From Gp7-AA10 sp035636095 (GTDB lineage Bacteria > Acidobacteriota > Thermoanaerobaculia > Gp7-AA8), in NCBI GenBank assembly GCA_035636095.1, contig DASPZU010000089.1, forward strand, positions 1 through 64,000: a stretch of 64,000 nt of DNA, read 5' to 3'. Every line of letters starts with the position of its first letter. Position 1 is the stretch's first letter. The translations under genes and the position numbers were made by a program. This document shows, one piece after another, positions 22,768-31,239 of this stretch. The notes beneath the pieces were generated by a model that saw nothing but the letters and a program-made list of their open reading frames with translations, was not told where the DNA came from and did not search any database.

Positions 22768-23625
22768 ATGCCCGGCACTCTCGAAACTCACGTCGATGAA
22801 CAGGAGAAACTGGATCTGGAAGCCATCGAGGTCAAGTTGCTGACTGAAGGCATCTATCACCATTACGGTTTCGACTTTCGCGACTACTCGCAGCCCTCGC
22901 TCAAGCGCCGAATCTGGAAGCGGATCTACGCTGAAGGTCTCAGCACGATCTCCGGACTGACCGAAAAAGTCCTGCACGATCCCGCGTGCATGGAGCAGCT
23001 GCTTCTCGATCTGTCGATCAACACCACGTCGATGTTTCGCGATCCGACGTTTTATCTCGCGTTCCGCGAAAAGGTCGTCCCGCTGCTGCGCACGTATCCG
23101 TTTGTGCGGATCTGGCACGCCGGATGTTCGACGGGCGAGGAAGTTTATTCGATGGCCATGCTTCTCTGTGAAGAAGGTCTCTACGAACGCTGTCGCATTT
23201 ACGCGACCGACATCAACGAAGCGGTCCTGCAGCGCGCGAAAGAAGGGATCTTTCCGATCAGCTCCATGAAAGAGAACACCAGCAATTACATCGCCGCCGG
23301 CGGATCGGGAACATTTTCCGAGTACTACGTCGCAAAATACGATTACGCGATTTTTCGCCCGTCGCTGCGTGAGAACGTCGTGTTCGCGCAGCACAATCTC
23401 GTCACCGACGCGAGCTTCAATCACTTCAACGTCATCTTCTGCCGCAACGTTCTGATCTACTTCAACGGCGCGCTGCAGGAGCGCGTGCAGAAACTCTTCC
23501 TCGACAGCTTCGAAAACTTCGGAATCCTCGGGCTCGGAAAAAAGGAGACCGTCAAGTACACCAGCGTCGCCGACAACTACGAAGTCATCGATAACGAAGA
23601 GAAGTTGTACCGGAGAATCAGGTGA
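22768..23625 (+). CDS. cheR: CheR-type protein-glutamate methyltransferase
   Basis: CheR transfers methyl groups from S-adenosylmethionine to glutamates of receptors. The product has the N-terminal helical domain (YGFDFRDYSQPSLKRRI, about residues 28-44), the SAM motif IWHAGCSTGEEVYSMAM (about 114-130) and the late motif NVIFCRNVLIYFN (about 220-232). An in-frame GTG nine bases earlier directly abuts the kinase stop. The ATG at 22768 is preferred, though the ribosome site is weak and coupling is likely. The stop overlaps the cheB start. No methyl-accepting receptor is encoded here, so the target may be the HAMP-array kinase itself or a distant protein. Confidence 0.93.
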   Translation: MPGTLETHVDEQEKLDLEAIEVKLLTEGIYHHYGFDFRDYSQPSLKRRIWKRIYAEGLSTISGLTEKVLHDPACMEQLLLDLSINTTSMFRDPTFYLAFREKVVPLLRTYPFVRIWHAGCSTGEEVYSMAMLLCEEGLYERCRIYATDINEAVLQRAKEGIFPISSMKENTSNYIAAGGSGTFSEYYVAKYDYAIFRPSLRENVVFAQHNLVTDASFNHFNVIFCRNVLIYFNGALQERVQKLFLDSFENFGILGLGKKETVKYTSVADNYEVIDNEEKLYRRIR

Positions 23626-24266
23626 CAGGCGTCAGGCGTCAGGCGTCAGAGAAAACGGGGCGGGCGGACCTGACGCCTGACGCCCAAGGCCTGACGCCTG
23701 AGCTGATCGTGGTCGGCTGTTCGCTGGGCGGCATGGACGCGCTCGAGAAAATCCTCAAGAAACTGCCACAGGATTGCCGCGTCCCGATTGCCGTCGCACA
23801 ACATCGCCATCGTCGGTCCGATGAGAGTCTGCCGGCCTTTCTCAGCCGTTCGACACACATGAGGGTGGTGGACGTGGTGGACAAACAATGGATCGAGCCG
23901 GGCAAGGTCTATCTCGCGCCGCCGGACTATCACCTCCTGGTCGCAAAAGGTGAATTCAATCTGTCTGTCGATGAGGCCGTGCGCCATTCGCGGCCGTCGG
24001 TCGATGTCTTGTTCGAGTCGGCGGCCGACGCCTATGGCCCGAATCTCATCGGCATCGTGCTGACCGGCGCGAACGAAGACGGCGCCGCCGGCGCGCAGCG
24101 CATCAAACAGCGCGGCGGCACGGTCATCGTGCAAGATCCGAAAACAGCCGAGGCGCCCACCATGCCGGAGGCCGTCATCGCGACTGGAGTCGTGGATCAA
24201 ATCTTGAATCTTGAAGAGATTGCGGCGTTTGTGGCCGAACACTGCCGTGTAGCGCTGACACCATGA
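23622..24266 (+). CDS. cheB: CheB-type protein-glutamate methylesterase without receiver domain
   Basis: The 214-residue product is the catalytic methylesterase domain alone; the usual N-terminal receiver is absent. Catalytic residues are visible: Ser in GCSLGGMDAL, His in AQHRHR and Asp in GANEDGAAG. It would remove methyl groups added by CheR. The GTG start overlaps the cheR stop (GTGA). The first 28 residues are encoded by an iterated GTCAGGC element and its inverted copy, so this N-terminal extension is probably a recent addition. No later start precedes the first beta strand (ELIVVGCS). Its stop overlaps the next kinase start by ATGA. Confidence 0.92.
   Translation: MTGVRRQASEKTGRADLTPDAQGLTPELIVVGCSLGGMDALEKILKKLPQDCRVPIAVAQHRHRRSDESLPAFLSRSTHMRVVDVVDKQWIEPGKVYLAPPDYHLLVAKGEFNLSVDEAVRHSRPSVDVLFESAADAYGPNLIGIVLTGANEDGAAGAQRIKQRGGTVIVQDPKTAEAPTMPEAVIATGVVDQILNLEEIAAFVAEHCRVALTP
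23626..23701. repeat. Iterated GTCAGGC element with inverted copies, inside the cheB 5' end
   Basis: Three copies of a 7-base word (CAGGCGT) at 23626-23649 are followed by inverted copies at 23669-23684 and 23690-23701, able to form a long hairpin. The element lies at the cheR/cheB junction and is read through in the cheB frame without a stop. Confidence 0.75.
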
Positions 24267-25849
24267 CCGACGAACGCGTCAATATCCTTCTGGTCGATGA
24301 TCAAAGCGCGAACCTGCTCGCGCTGGAGTCGATCCTCGCCGACATGGACCAGAACCTGGTCAAGGCCGAGTCGGGCCGCGAAGCGCTGCGAGCCCTCCTC
24401 AATCGCGAATTTGCAGTGATTCTGCTCGACGTGCAGATGCCCGATCTGAACGGATTCGAGACCGCCAGCCTGATCCGCGAGCGGGACAAATCGCACGACA
24501 CGCCCATCATTTTTCTGACCGCCATGAGCCGCAACGAGACCAGCGTCTTCCGCGGTTACGAGTTGGGAGCGGTCGACTATATCTTCAAGCCGTTTCATCC
24601 GGAGGTCTTGCGCGCCAAGGTCAGCGTCTTTGTCGAGCTCTTCCGAAAGCGCGAAGCGATCAAGCATCAGGCGCAACAGCTTCGGCAGTTGAGCCGTCAC
24701 AACGAATTGATTCTCAAGGCGGCGGCGGAAGGGATCTTTGGCGTCGATCTGGAGGGTATCTCGACTTTTGTCAACCCGGCCGCAGCCGGAATGCTGGGCA
24801 AGCACCCCCAGGACGTCACCGGACGCGACATTCACTCGCTGCTGCATCCGTCCGTTCCCGGCATTGCGACGTGCGATGAACGCCAATGCTCGTTGTACAA
24901 CGCGCTGCACGGACAGCGGCCTCGCGATGAAGTCGAAGCGACGTTCTTCCGCGACGACGGGACAAGTTTTCCGGTCGAGTTTCGCGTCTCACCGATCCAG
25001 GACGAGAGCGGCCATTCCCTCGGATCGGTGATCACGTTCCGCGATGTCACCGAGAAGCGCGCGGCAGCGCAGGCGGCCGAGAACGAGCGGCGGTATCGCG
25101 AAGCGGAAGCGCAGAATCGCGCCAAGGACAATTTCCTCGCGACGCTGTCACACGAATTGCGCACGCCCATGACGTCGATCCTGGGCTGGGTGCAATTCCT
25201 CCGCGCCGGCGACTACGACGCCGATGAGTTGAAAGAGGCGCTGGAGATGATCGAGTCGAGCGCCAAGCTGCAGAAGCGGCTCATCGACGACATGCTCGAC
25301 GTCTCCCGCATCGTCCTGGGCAAGTTTCATGTCGATCTTCGACCGACCAATTTGTCGCAGGTTGTGGAGGCCGCGGTCACCATCGCGCGGCCTAACGCGG
25401 CCGAACGCGGCGTGCGCCTGACCTCCGACATCGAGCCGATCGAAGATCTGGTCGAGGCCGATGGGACGCGAATGCAGCAGGTGATCGGCAACATCCTGTC
25501 CAACGCCATCAAGTTCACGCCGCCCGGCAAGCAGATCGATCTGCAACTGCATCGCGCCGACGCTCAAGTCCGCATTCGCATTCGCGACGAAGGCGACGGA
25601 ATCGAACCGGCGTTTCTGCCCCATGTCTTCGAGCGCCTGCGGCAGGGCGGCAGCTCCAGCAAGCGCAGCGGCCTGGGGCTCGGACTCGCGATCGCGCGCC
25701 ACATCGTCGATCTCCACAACGGTGAAATCACGGCCGAGAGCGAAGGCCTCGGAAAGGGATCGACCTTCACGGTCACCCTTCCGCTGCTGCAACAGCAGCA
25801 GCTCCCCTTCACGGATCCCTCCGAAACCGCACGTGGCGCAGTCGCTTAA
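24263..25849 (+). CDS. REC-PAS-HisKA-HATPase histidine kinase
   Basis: The 528-residue protein begins with a receiver domain (about residues 5-120, phosphoacceptor in LLDVQMPDLNG). A PAS domain follows at about 145-265, then HisKA with His297 in ATLSHELRTPMTS, and an HATPase domain with N box GNILSNAIKF, DEGDGIEP and GLGLGLAIARH. There is no membrane segment. A receiver in front of a kinase suggests it takes phosphate from the upstream giant kinase and passes the signal on. It overlaps cheB by ATGA. Its C-terminal end (ETARGAVA) has a near copy 2.6 kb downstream, beyond the FG-GAP gene. Confidence 0.94.
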   Translation: MTDERVNILLVDDQSANLLALESILADMDQNLVKAESGREALRALLNREFAVILLDVQMPDLNGFETASLIRERDKSHDTPIIFLTAMSRNETSVFRGYELGAVDYIFKPFHPEVLRAKVSVFVELFRKREAIKHQAQQLRQLSRHNELILKAAAEGIFGVDLEGISTFVNPAAAGMLGKHPQDVTGRDIHSLLHPSVPGIATCDERQCSLYNALHGQRPRDEVEATFFRDDGTSFPVEFRVSPIQDESGHSLGSVITFRDVTEKRAAAQAAENERRYREAEAQNRAKDNFLATLSHELRTPMTSILGWVQFLRAGDYDADELKEALEMIESSAKLQKRLIDDMLDVSRIVLGKFHVDLRPTNLSQVVEAAVTIARPNAAERGVRLTSDIEPIEDLVEADGTRMQQVIGNILSNAIKFTPPGKQIDLQLHRADAQVRIRIRDEGDGIEPAFLPHVFERLRQGGSSSKRSGLGLGLAIARHIVDLHNGEITAESEGLGKGSTFTVTLPLLQQQQLPFTDPSETARGAVA

Positions 25850-25850
25850 A
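25822..25850 (+). repeat. 29-base direct repeat, copy 1 (end of kinase gene)
   Basis: This covers the last codons of the kinase (ETARGAVA and stop). It matches 28405-28433 at 24 of 29 bases. All five differences are transitions, and only one of them changes the encoded residue (V to I). Confidence 0.5.
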
Positions 25851-25925
25851 ATCGAGAGACGGAATCGGACTTTGGAAATCGAGCCCTCAAAGCCGATGAT
25901 ATAAGTGGCGTCTAAAGTTTCCCAT

Positions 25926-28370
25926 ATGAGGACCTGGCCTTTCGTCTTCGCGGTGATCCTTGCAGTGTCAGCGCTTGCGGATACGCCCTGTTCGTTCCGA
26001 ACACTTCGTGCCGCGCGGCCAACGCTGATTAGCGGAAACGATCTCGTCTTTGGCGATTTGAACCATGACGGCCGCCCCGATATTGTTGACATGAAGCCCG
26101 ACAATCTAACGGTTCTGTTGAATCGCGGGAACGACGTCTACAGCGCGACCGAATACGGCACGGACGGCTATTTTCCGCCGCTGCATTCAGTCGCCACTGC
26201 AGACCTCAATGGCGACGGTAATCTGGACTTAATCGGCTCTAATGGCGGGCAGCTGCGCGTGGCGTTAGGCAGAGGCGATGGAACACTTCAAGCTCCGTTC
26301 TGGGCATTTCAGAACTTCAGATCTCTGGATGAACGCCACGCGATGCTCGCTGATTTTGACGGTGACGGACGGCTCGATTACGCGATTTACGCCTATGACT
26401 CGCCGTCCGCGTTATTGTTCTATGGAGGAAATGCTGACGGAACATTTCGGCTGCGCGGCTCATATCCGTTATCAGTCCGACCGTTTTATTCTTGGGATCC
26501 GTTTATTGCCGCGGATTTCGATGGCGATGGCAGAATCGATTTTGTGTTAGTCCCGCCTCCGACAGTAGGACTGCCGGGATCTTCTATCGTCATCTATTGG
26601 AATCGCGGTAACTTTCAATTTGATTCTCAGTCTCTCGACATTCCTAAAATCAGCTCGCCCCGGCTTGCGGTGGCGCAACATAAAAACGACCGTGCCTCGA
26701 CGTTGTTTATTCTCGGAAGTGAAGGCATTGTAACAGTGGACGCAACCGCCCGCTCCCCGATAGTTAAGTTCGCCTATACCGGTGACTTGTCGGGGTTCAA
26801 CCTTGCCGGCGTCGGCGATGTCGATGCTGACGGAAATACGGACATCGTGGTGTACAAGACTACGCCTACGGAAGGTAGTGATTACCCCGCGTCGATCGTC
26901 GGCGTTATGTGGGGTGCGTCTGATGGCGCGTTTCAGCAGCCCGCGCTTTTCTCTTTGCCGGGCATTCGGACAGCGCGTGTAATTGATGCTGATGGCGATG
27001 GCTTACCAGATATCGTCGCAAGCGGAACGGAGTTCTACATTCTGCACTCACCCGTCACGAATCGGCGGTTCCCCGCAGCCCCGCTGGATGCCGCAATGAG
27101 CTCAGGATCGTTTGTTGTCGCGGATATGGACGGGCATGGTTTCCGCGATGTCGTCGCAAGTTACGCTCAACCGACAGATGGCTCGCCGCAGCCGAAAGGT
27201 TTTCAAATTCTGAGCGCTGACGCAATGGGAGAGTTCTCCAAGCGAGCCGCGTTGGCAGACCTGACTGGAAAGCCGGTTGTAGCTGATTTCGACGGAGACG
27301 GCCAAAACGACATCGCCGGATTGATCGGGTCGCAGTTGGTAGTTCTGTTTGGGAAAGGCTCGATGCGGTTTTCCGATCCCGTATCAGTTATCGATGGCGT
27401 CAGCACGGCCGTCTTGGCACAATTGGACAACTCTCCAGTCATTTTCACGGAACAAGACAACCTCGTGAAGGCCATCAAGATTCGGCCAGATCGATCGATC
27501 GATTTGATGACCGTATTCTCAAGTGCCGCGGTACCCTTCACAGCCGCCGACCTTGATCGCGACGGCACCTCGGAAATCATTACGTTTGGGCGGAACGCCG
27601 ATGCAATCCGCGTGTTGAAGCGAAGTTCGGATGGGTCCTATCGCGAATCATCGAAAATCGTGACCCAAAATACGGCGCGTGTCGCCGTCATTGACATCAA
27701 CGGAGACGGCCTGCCGGACATCCTCACATGGGACGGCGGCTTGGAGGTCTTTATCAATCAAGGGGCTACATTTCGTCCGGTAATCAACACTTTCACAGCG
27801 GTTCCGTTCATCGTTTCCGTGTCGGCGTTCGATTTTGATGGCGATGGAATCACCGATCTCGCATTGAGCGCAGCCACCGGTTATGCGTCCGCTGGTGCTC
27901 TCGCGGTTTTGCGCGGTGTGGGCGGGGGAGCCTTTGAGCTGACAATGACGATTCCACTAAGTTCTCTGCCGGCGGAGGGTGGCGTTTTCTTCAATGATTT
28001 TGATCAAGAACTCTTCAAGAGTCTGATTGTGCCGACTAGTCTAGGCTTCGAAACGCTGCAAAACGTCTGTGATGACAAGCGCCTGCGCGTGGCACTCGAC
28101 CCCGCGAATCCAACTGAAGGCGCTTCGCTCTCCCTCCTCATTTTCGCTGAAGCGCCCGGTACGGTAACCGTGACAGATGCTTTAAAGCAGGTCGTCACCG
28201 GCGCGGTAAAACCTGACAAGTTCGGGATAGTGACGCAAAACCTGCCGTACACCGCCGCGGGCACGCACATTTTCCGCATCACGTATATCAACGCAGGGAC
28301 GACAAGAGAAACCGTACTCACGGTCAACGTGCGGCCTGCCGGCTCACGTGTTCGTTCAGTGCACCATTAG
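25926..28370 (+). CDS. Secreted FG-GAP/VCBS repeat protein
   Basis: The 814-residue product starts at an ATG that opens a signal peptide (RTWPFVFAVILAVSALA). About eleven FG-GAP/VCBS calcium-binding-type motifs follow, for example DLNHDGRPDIVD, DLNGDGNLDLIG, DFDGDGRIDFVL, DADGDGLPDIVA and DFDGDGITDLAL, forming an integrin-like beta-propeller. The last 100 residues look like an Ig-type beta-sandwich. It is likely exported and may bind surfaces or partners. GC content and codon choice are looser than in the adjoining kinase operon, and the gene is bracketed by two versions of the kinase 3' end, so it may be an insertion. An in-frame GTG 21 bases upstream is less likely as the start. Confidence 0.88.
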   Translation: MRTWPFVFAVILAVSALADTPCSFRTLRAARPTLISGNDLVFGDLNHDGRPDIVDMKPDNLTVLLNRGNDVYSATEYGTDGYFPPLHSVATADLNGDGNLDLIGSNGGQLRVALGRGDGTLQAPFWAFQNFRSLDERHAMLADFDGDGRLDYAIYAYDSPSALLFYGGNADGTFRLRGSYPLSVRPFYSWDPFIAADFDGDGRIDFVLVPPPTVGLPGSSIVIYWNRGNFQFDSQSLDIPKISSPRLAVAQHKNDRASTLFILGSEGIVTVDATARSPIVKFAYTGDLSGFNLAGVGDVDADGNTDIVVYKTTPTEGSDYPASIVGVMWGASDGAFQQPALFSLPGIRTARVIDADGDGLPDIVASGTEFYILHSPVTNRRFPAAPLDAAMSSGSFVVADMDGHGFRDVVASYAQPTDGSPQPKGFQILSADAMGEFSKRAALADLTGKPVVADFDGDGQNDIAGLIGSQLVVLFGKGSMRFSDPVSVIDGVSTAVLAQLDNSPVIFTEQDNLVKAIKIRPDRSIDLMTVFSSAAVPFTAADLDRDGTSEIITFGRNADAIRVLKRSSDGSYRESSKIVTQNTARVAVIDINGDGLPDILTWDGGLEVFINQGATFRPVINTFTAVPFIVSVSAFDFDGDGITDLALSAATGYASAGALAVLRGVGGGAFELTMTIPLSSLPAEGGVFFNDFDQELFKSLIVPTSLGFETLQNVCDDKRLRVALDPANPTEGASLSLLIFAEAPGTVTVTDALKQVVTGAVKPDKFGIVTQNLPYTAAGTHIFRITYINAGTTRETVLTVNVRPAGSRVRSVHH

Positions 28371-28578
28371 AGGAAGACAGTCAACGTGTACGGCTCATGG
28401 CAGACGAAACCGCGCGCGGCGCGATCGCCTAAAGCGTCCCGCGACACATCCGGCCCTCGAGCGAGTAGAAAGATACAGACGCGAGCTCGACCACGATTTT
28501 GAAATCACCGATCCGGAGCAGCTCGATGCGGACTTTACAGCGCTGGTCCACGAAGCGTACGCAGCGAATCCGCGCTAA
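28371..28578 (+). other. Short possible coding remnant downstream of the FG-GAP gene
   Basis: One frame ends in text that looks like real protein (ERVERYRRELDHDFEITD, then DADFTALVHEAYAANPR) and stops at 28576-28578, but it has no convincing start. Just before it, in another frame, an ATG at 28397-28433 encodes a short peptide ending ETARGAIA, a near copy of the kinase C-terminus. This is probably the broken remainder of a small gene. The stop overlaps the ankyrin gene stop by four bases. Confidence 0.35.
28405..28433 (+). repeat. 29-base direct repeat, copy 2
   Basis: This is the partner of 25822-25850. It would encode ETARGAIA and a stop, and lies 34 bases past the FG-GAP stop. Confidence 0.5.
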
Positions 28579-29255
28579 GGCTTTTTTTTGGACTGGATCT
28601 CTTCGTCGGGAGTCGGCTCGACCTTCGCCCCTTTCGATTTGAGGAGCGCGGCCGCTTCGTCATGATGTCCGCGATAGGCCTCGGCCAGCGGAGTGTGCCC
28701 GTTGTCAGCCATGGAGTTGATTTCGGCTCCATGCGCCAGAAGAAGCTCGATGATGTCCGCACGGCCTAACAGCGCCGCTTCGTGCATGGGTGTGAAGCCT
28801 TTGGCCTGTCGCACCAGCACATCCGCTCCATGCTCGATGAGCAGCCTGGCAGTGTCATACTGTCCCGACAGCAGGGCCGTCTGCAGCGGAGTGTTGAGGA
28901 ACCTCGATTTCGCGCGAACGTTGACCTCCGCTCCTTTGCGAATCAGCAGCTCGGAATTGGCGACATTTCCCGCGAAGGCCGACATGTGCAGGGCCGTCCA
29001 GCCGAAGTTGTTAGGCCGCCTCACCCCGTCCGGATCGTCGCGCAGCATGGCCTCGAGTTGTTCCGATGTTCCCAGGGCAGCGGTCTCGTAGAGGTCGAGC
29101 TGCGGATGGCGCGCGAGGATGGCTTGCAACGCCTCATTTTTCTTTGGATCGATGAAGGCCTCGCCATTGACGAGTGTGAAGAGCGCCTTGGTGACTTCGC
29201 TTCTGGCGGGTTTGGCGTCAGCGGTCAGCAGAGCAGTAAGGATGATTGCAAGCAT
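28575..29255 (-). CDS. Exported ankyrin-repeat protein
   Basis: The 226-residue product has a short hydrophobic N-terminus (MLAIILTALLTADA) that reads as a signal peptide. Four ankyrin-type repeats follow at about residues 80-205, with GWTALHMSAFAGN, NTPLQTALLSGQYDTA, GFTPMHEAALLGRADI and GHTPLAEAYRGHHDEA. The tail is charged and lysine-rich. Ankyrin repeats bind other proteins; the partner is unknown. It stands alone, divergent from a kinase gene 85 bases away. Confidence 0.87.
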   Translation of the reverse strand: MLAIILTALLTADAKPARSEVTKALFTLVNGEAFIDPKKNEALQAILARHPQLDLYETAALGTSEQLEAMLRDDPDGVRRPNNFGWTALHMSAFAGNVANSELLIRKGAEVNVRAKSRFLNTPLQTALLSGQYDTARLLIEHGADVLVRQAKGFTPMHEAALLGRADIIELLLAHGAEINSMADNGHTPLAEAYRGHHDEAAALLKSKGAKVEPTPDEEIQSKKKP

Positions 29256-29340
29256 GCATACAAAGTAGACGCTCCCCGAAGAATGCGCATGTGCCGGATG
29301 GCCTATTCGGCGGCGTGCATGACTGTGTCATCCTTTCGCC

Positions 29341-30321
29341 ATGCCACGGCTTCTCCAGATCGCGGGATTGATGGTGTGGGTGATGGTCGCACTCCCGGTG
29401 ATCATTCAGGGAGGAGCGAATTCAACATCGCTGATGATCGGATGGGCGATCGCGTACTTGCTGTTCGCGGCGCTCTTCATCGCCGATCTCCGATGGCCGC
29501 GATTGTCGCTCCTGGCGATGCAGGCCGCGTGCGTGGTCGTCGTTGTTGCCATTCTCTGCGACGGCTTCGAAGGGACGCTGCTGGTCTTGATCGCCATGCA
29601 GCTCGGAATCCGAGTCTCGCGCAAAACGGGTCTGATCTGGATCGCGGTGCAGACGACTCTTCTGGCCGCCGCGATCGCGATTCACTGGAACGGGCGGGCG
29701 GCTTTTCTGCTCACGCCACCGTATTTCGGGTTTCAGCTGCTGGCATTCTTCACGTTCCAGATCGTGGAGCGGGAAGCGAGGATGAAAGAACGCCTTCGCA
29801 TCGCGCAGGACCTTCACGATTCCCTGGGACATCATCTGACAGCGCTGACCCTGAATCTCGAATCCGCGCTGCTGCGTGAAGGTGCCGAAGCAAGAGCGGA
29901 TGTCGAGAAAGCGCAGTCGCTCGCGCGCGGACTGCTGGCCGATGTGCGCGAGATCGTGGCCGACAGCGAGCCGGTCGATGTCGAAGCATCGCTCAAAGAG
30001 CTGGCCACCAATGTTCCACGGCCGCGCGTTCACCTGCAGGTCGAGGAAGGCCTGACGCTCAGTCACGTCATCCTTCGTTGTGCGCAGGAGATCGTCACGA
30101 ATGCGGCGCGGCATTCGGCGGCCGAAAATCTCTGGATCACCATCGAACGGAGCCAGGGACATCTGCAGCTTCGCGCTCACGACGATGGCCGTGGCAGCGA
30201 CGCATCGCCCGATGGCTTTGGGTTGCGGGGCATGCGCGCGCGAGTCGAAGCAGCCGGCGGCGAGCTGCAGATCGTCAATCAGCCCGGACGCGGATTCGGC
30301 GTCATCGCGATTCTGCCGTGA
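29341..30321 (+). CDS. NarL/DesK-type membrane sensor histidine kinase
   Basis: The 326-residue protein has about five to six transmembrane helices in the first 140 residues and no large periplasmic domain. A HisKA_3 dimerisation helix follows with His159 in AQDLHDSLGHHLT. The HATPase domain has EIVTNAARHS, HDDGRGSD and GFGLRGMRARVEAAGG. The architecture is that of DesK-like sensors, which respond to membrane state or other membrane signals; the true signal is unknown. Its stop overlaps the regulator start (GTGA), so the pair is translated together. Confidence 0.93.
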   Translation: MPRLLQIAGLMVWVMVALPVIIQGGANSTSLMIGWAIAYLLFAALFIADLRWPRLSLLAMQAACVVVVVAILCDGFEGTLLVLIAMQLGIRVSRKTGLIWIAVQTTLLAAAIAIHWNGRAAFLLTPPYFGFQLLAFFTFQIVEREARMKERLRIAQDLHDSLGHHLTALTLNLESALLREGAEARADVEKAQSLARGLLADVREIVADSEPVDVEASLKELATNVPRPRVHLQVEEGLTLSHVILRCAQEIVTNAARHSAAENLWITIERSQGHLQLRAHDDGRGSDASPDGFGLRGMRARVEAAGGELQIVNQPGRGFGVIAILP

Positions 30322-30941
30322 TTCGCGTCTTCATCGCGGACGATCAGCTTCTCGTCCGGCAGGGGATTCGCCGGCTGCTGGAGCTCGATCGCGAGATTGA
30401 AATCGCCGGCGAAGCAGAAGATGGAACGCAGACGATCTCGCGCGTCCCTCAGACCCAGCCCGATGTTCTGCTCCTCGACATCCGGATGCCGAAGAAGAGC
30501 GGAGTGGATGTCTTGCGCGAGCTCGCCGCCGCGAAGGCGCTTCCGCCGACGCTGATCCTCACCACATTCGAAGACAGCGCGGTCGTTCTCGAAGGCATCC
30601 GCGCCGGCGCGCGCGGATTCATGTTGAAGGACGTCTCGTACGAGCAGCTCATCCACGCCATTCACGCGATCGCCGCCGGCGAAACGCTTTTTCAGCCCGC
30701 GATCACACAACGGCTTCTGCGCAGTGTTGCCGCCGTATCGACACCACCTTCCGACCTCACCGACCGCGAGCGCGAGGTCGTGCGTCTGATGGCCGGCGGC
30801 TACAGCAACAAGGAGATCGCCCACGCCCTTGGCACGGCCGAGGGGACCATCAAGAATCACGTGTCGAACATTCTGTCGAAGCTTGGCGTGCGCGACCGCA
30901 CCCGCGCGGTGCTCAAGGCGCTGGAATCGGGTTTACTTTGA
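30318..30941 (+). CDS. NarL/LuxR-type response regulator
   Basis: The 207-residue product has a receiver with the acidic pair Asp8-Asp9 and phosphoacceptor Asp54 (LLLDIRMP). A C-terminal LuxR helix-turn-helix lies at about residues 145-205 (LTDREREVVRLMAGGYSNKE, then GTIKNHVSNILSKLGV). The GTG start overlaps the kinase stop. Longer frames upstream lie inside the kinase gene and lack receiver features. It is the cognate partner of the preceding kinase. Targets cannot be seen, though the gene may regulate its own operon. Confidence 0.94.
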   Translation: MIRVFIADDQLLVRQGIRRLLELDREIEIAGEAEDGTQTISRVPQTQPDVLLLDIRMPKKSGVDVLRELAAAKALPPTLILTTFEDSAVVLEGIRAGARGFMLKDVSYEQLIHAIHAIAAGETLFQPAITQRLLRSVAAVSTPPSDLTDREREVVRLMAGGYSNKEIAHALGTAEGTIKNHVSNILSKLGVRDRTRAVLKALESGLL

Positions 30942-30970
30942 TAAGGTTGTGGGGCTTGCCGCGTCACCAT

Positions 30971-31045
30971 TGGGGAGTCGCCAAGTGGTAAGGCATCGGT
31001 CTTTGGAGCCGACATCCGGTGGTTCGAATCCACCCTCCCCAGCCA
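30971..31045 (+). tRNA. tRNA-Gln (anticodon UUG), CCA encoded
   Basis: The cloverleaf folds by eye. The acceptor stem is TGGGGAG/CTCCCCA, the D arm GCC...GGC, the anticodon stem TCGGT/GCCGA with loop CTTTGGA giving anticodon TTG, and the T arm GGTGG-TTCGAAT-CCACC. The discriminator base is G, followed by an encoded CCA at 31043-31045. It sits alone after the response regulator. Confidence 0.95.
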
Positions 31046-31050
31046 AGAAA

Positions 31051-31072
31051 CGGGGTCAGGCCCCAAGCCCCG
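31051..31072 (+). terminator. Possible hairpin after the tRNA gene
   Basis: A short inverted repeat, CGGGG...CCCCG, starts six bases after the tRNA. It has no T run and may only be a GC-rich repeat. Confidence 0.25.
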
Positions 31073-31239
31073 CCGCCCTTCCGCCCTTATGGAAAGTGTG
31101 ACGCCCGTCACATTTTCGGCTTAGTCAACGTACGTACAATTGCGGATCTCCCAACGAGCGCGCTCGATACTGCCTCGCAGGCGAGCGGATGAATGCCGGG
31201 ACGGGTTCAGCAACCGGGTTTATCCAGAGAGAGGTAGCT

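Noticed and set aside
22768..24266. A chemotaxis operon
   Set aside because: cheR and cheB are present, but no CheA, CheW, CheY with motor context or methyl-accepting protein, so motility control is not supported.
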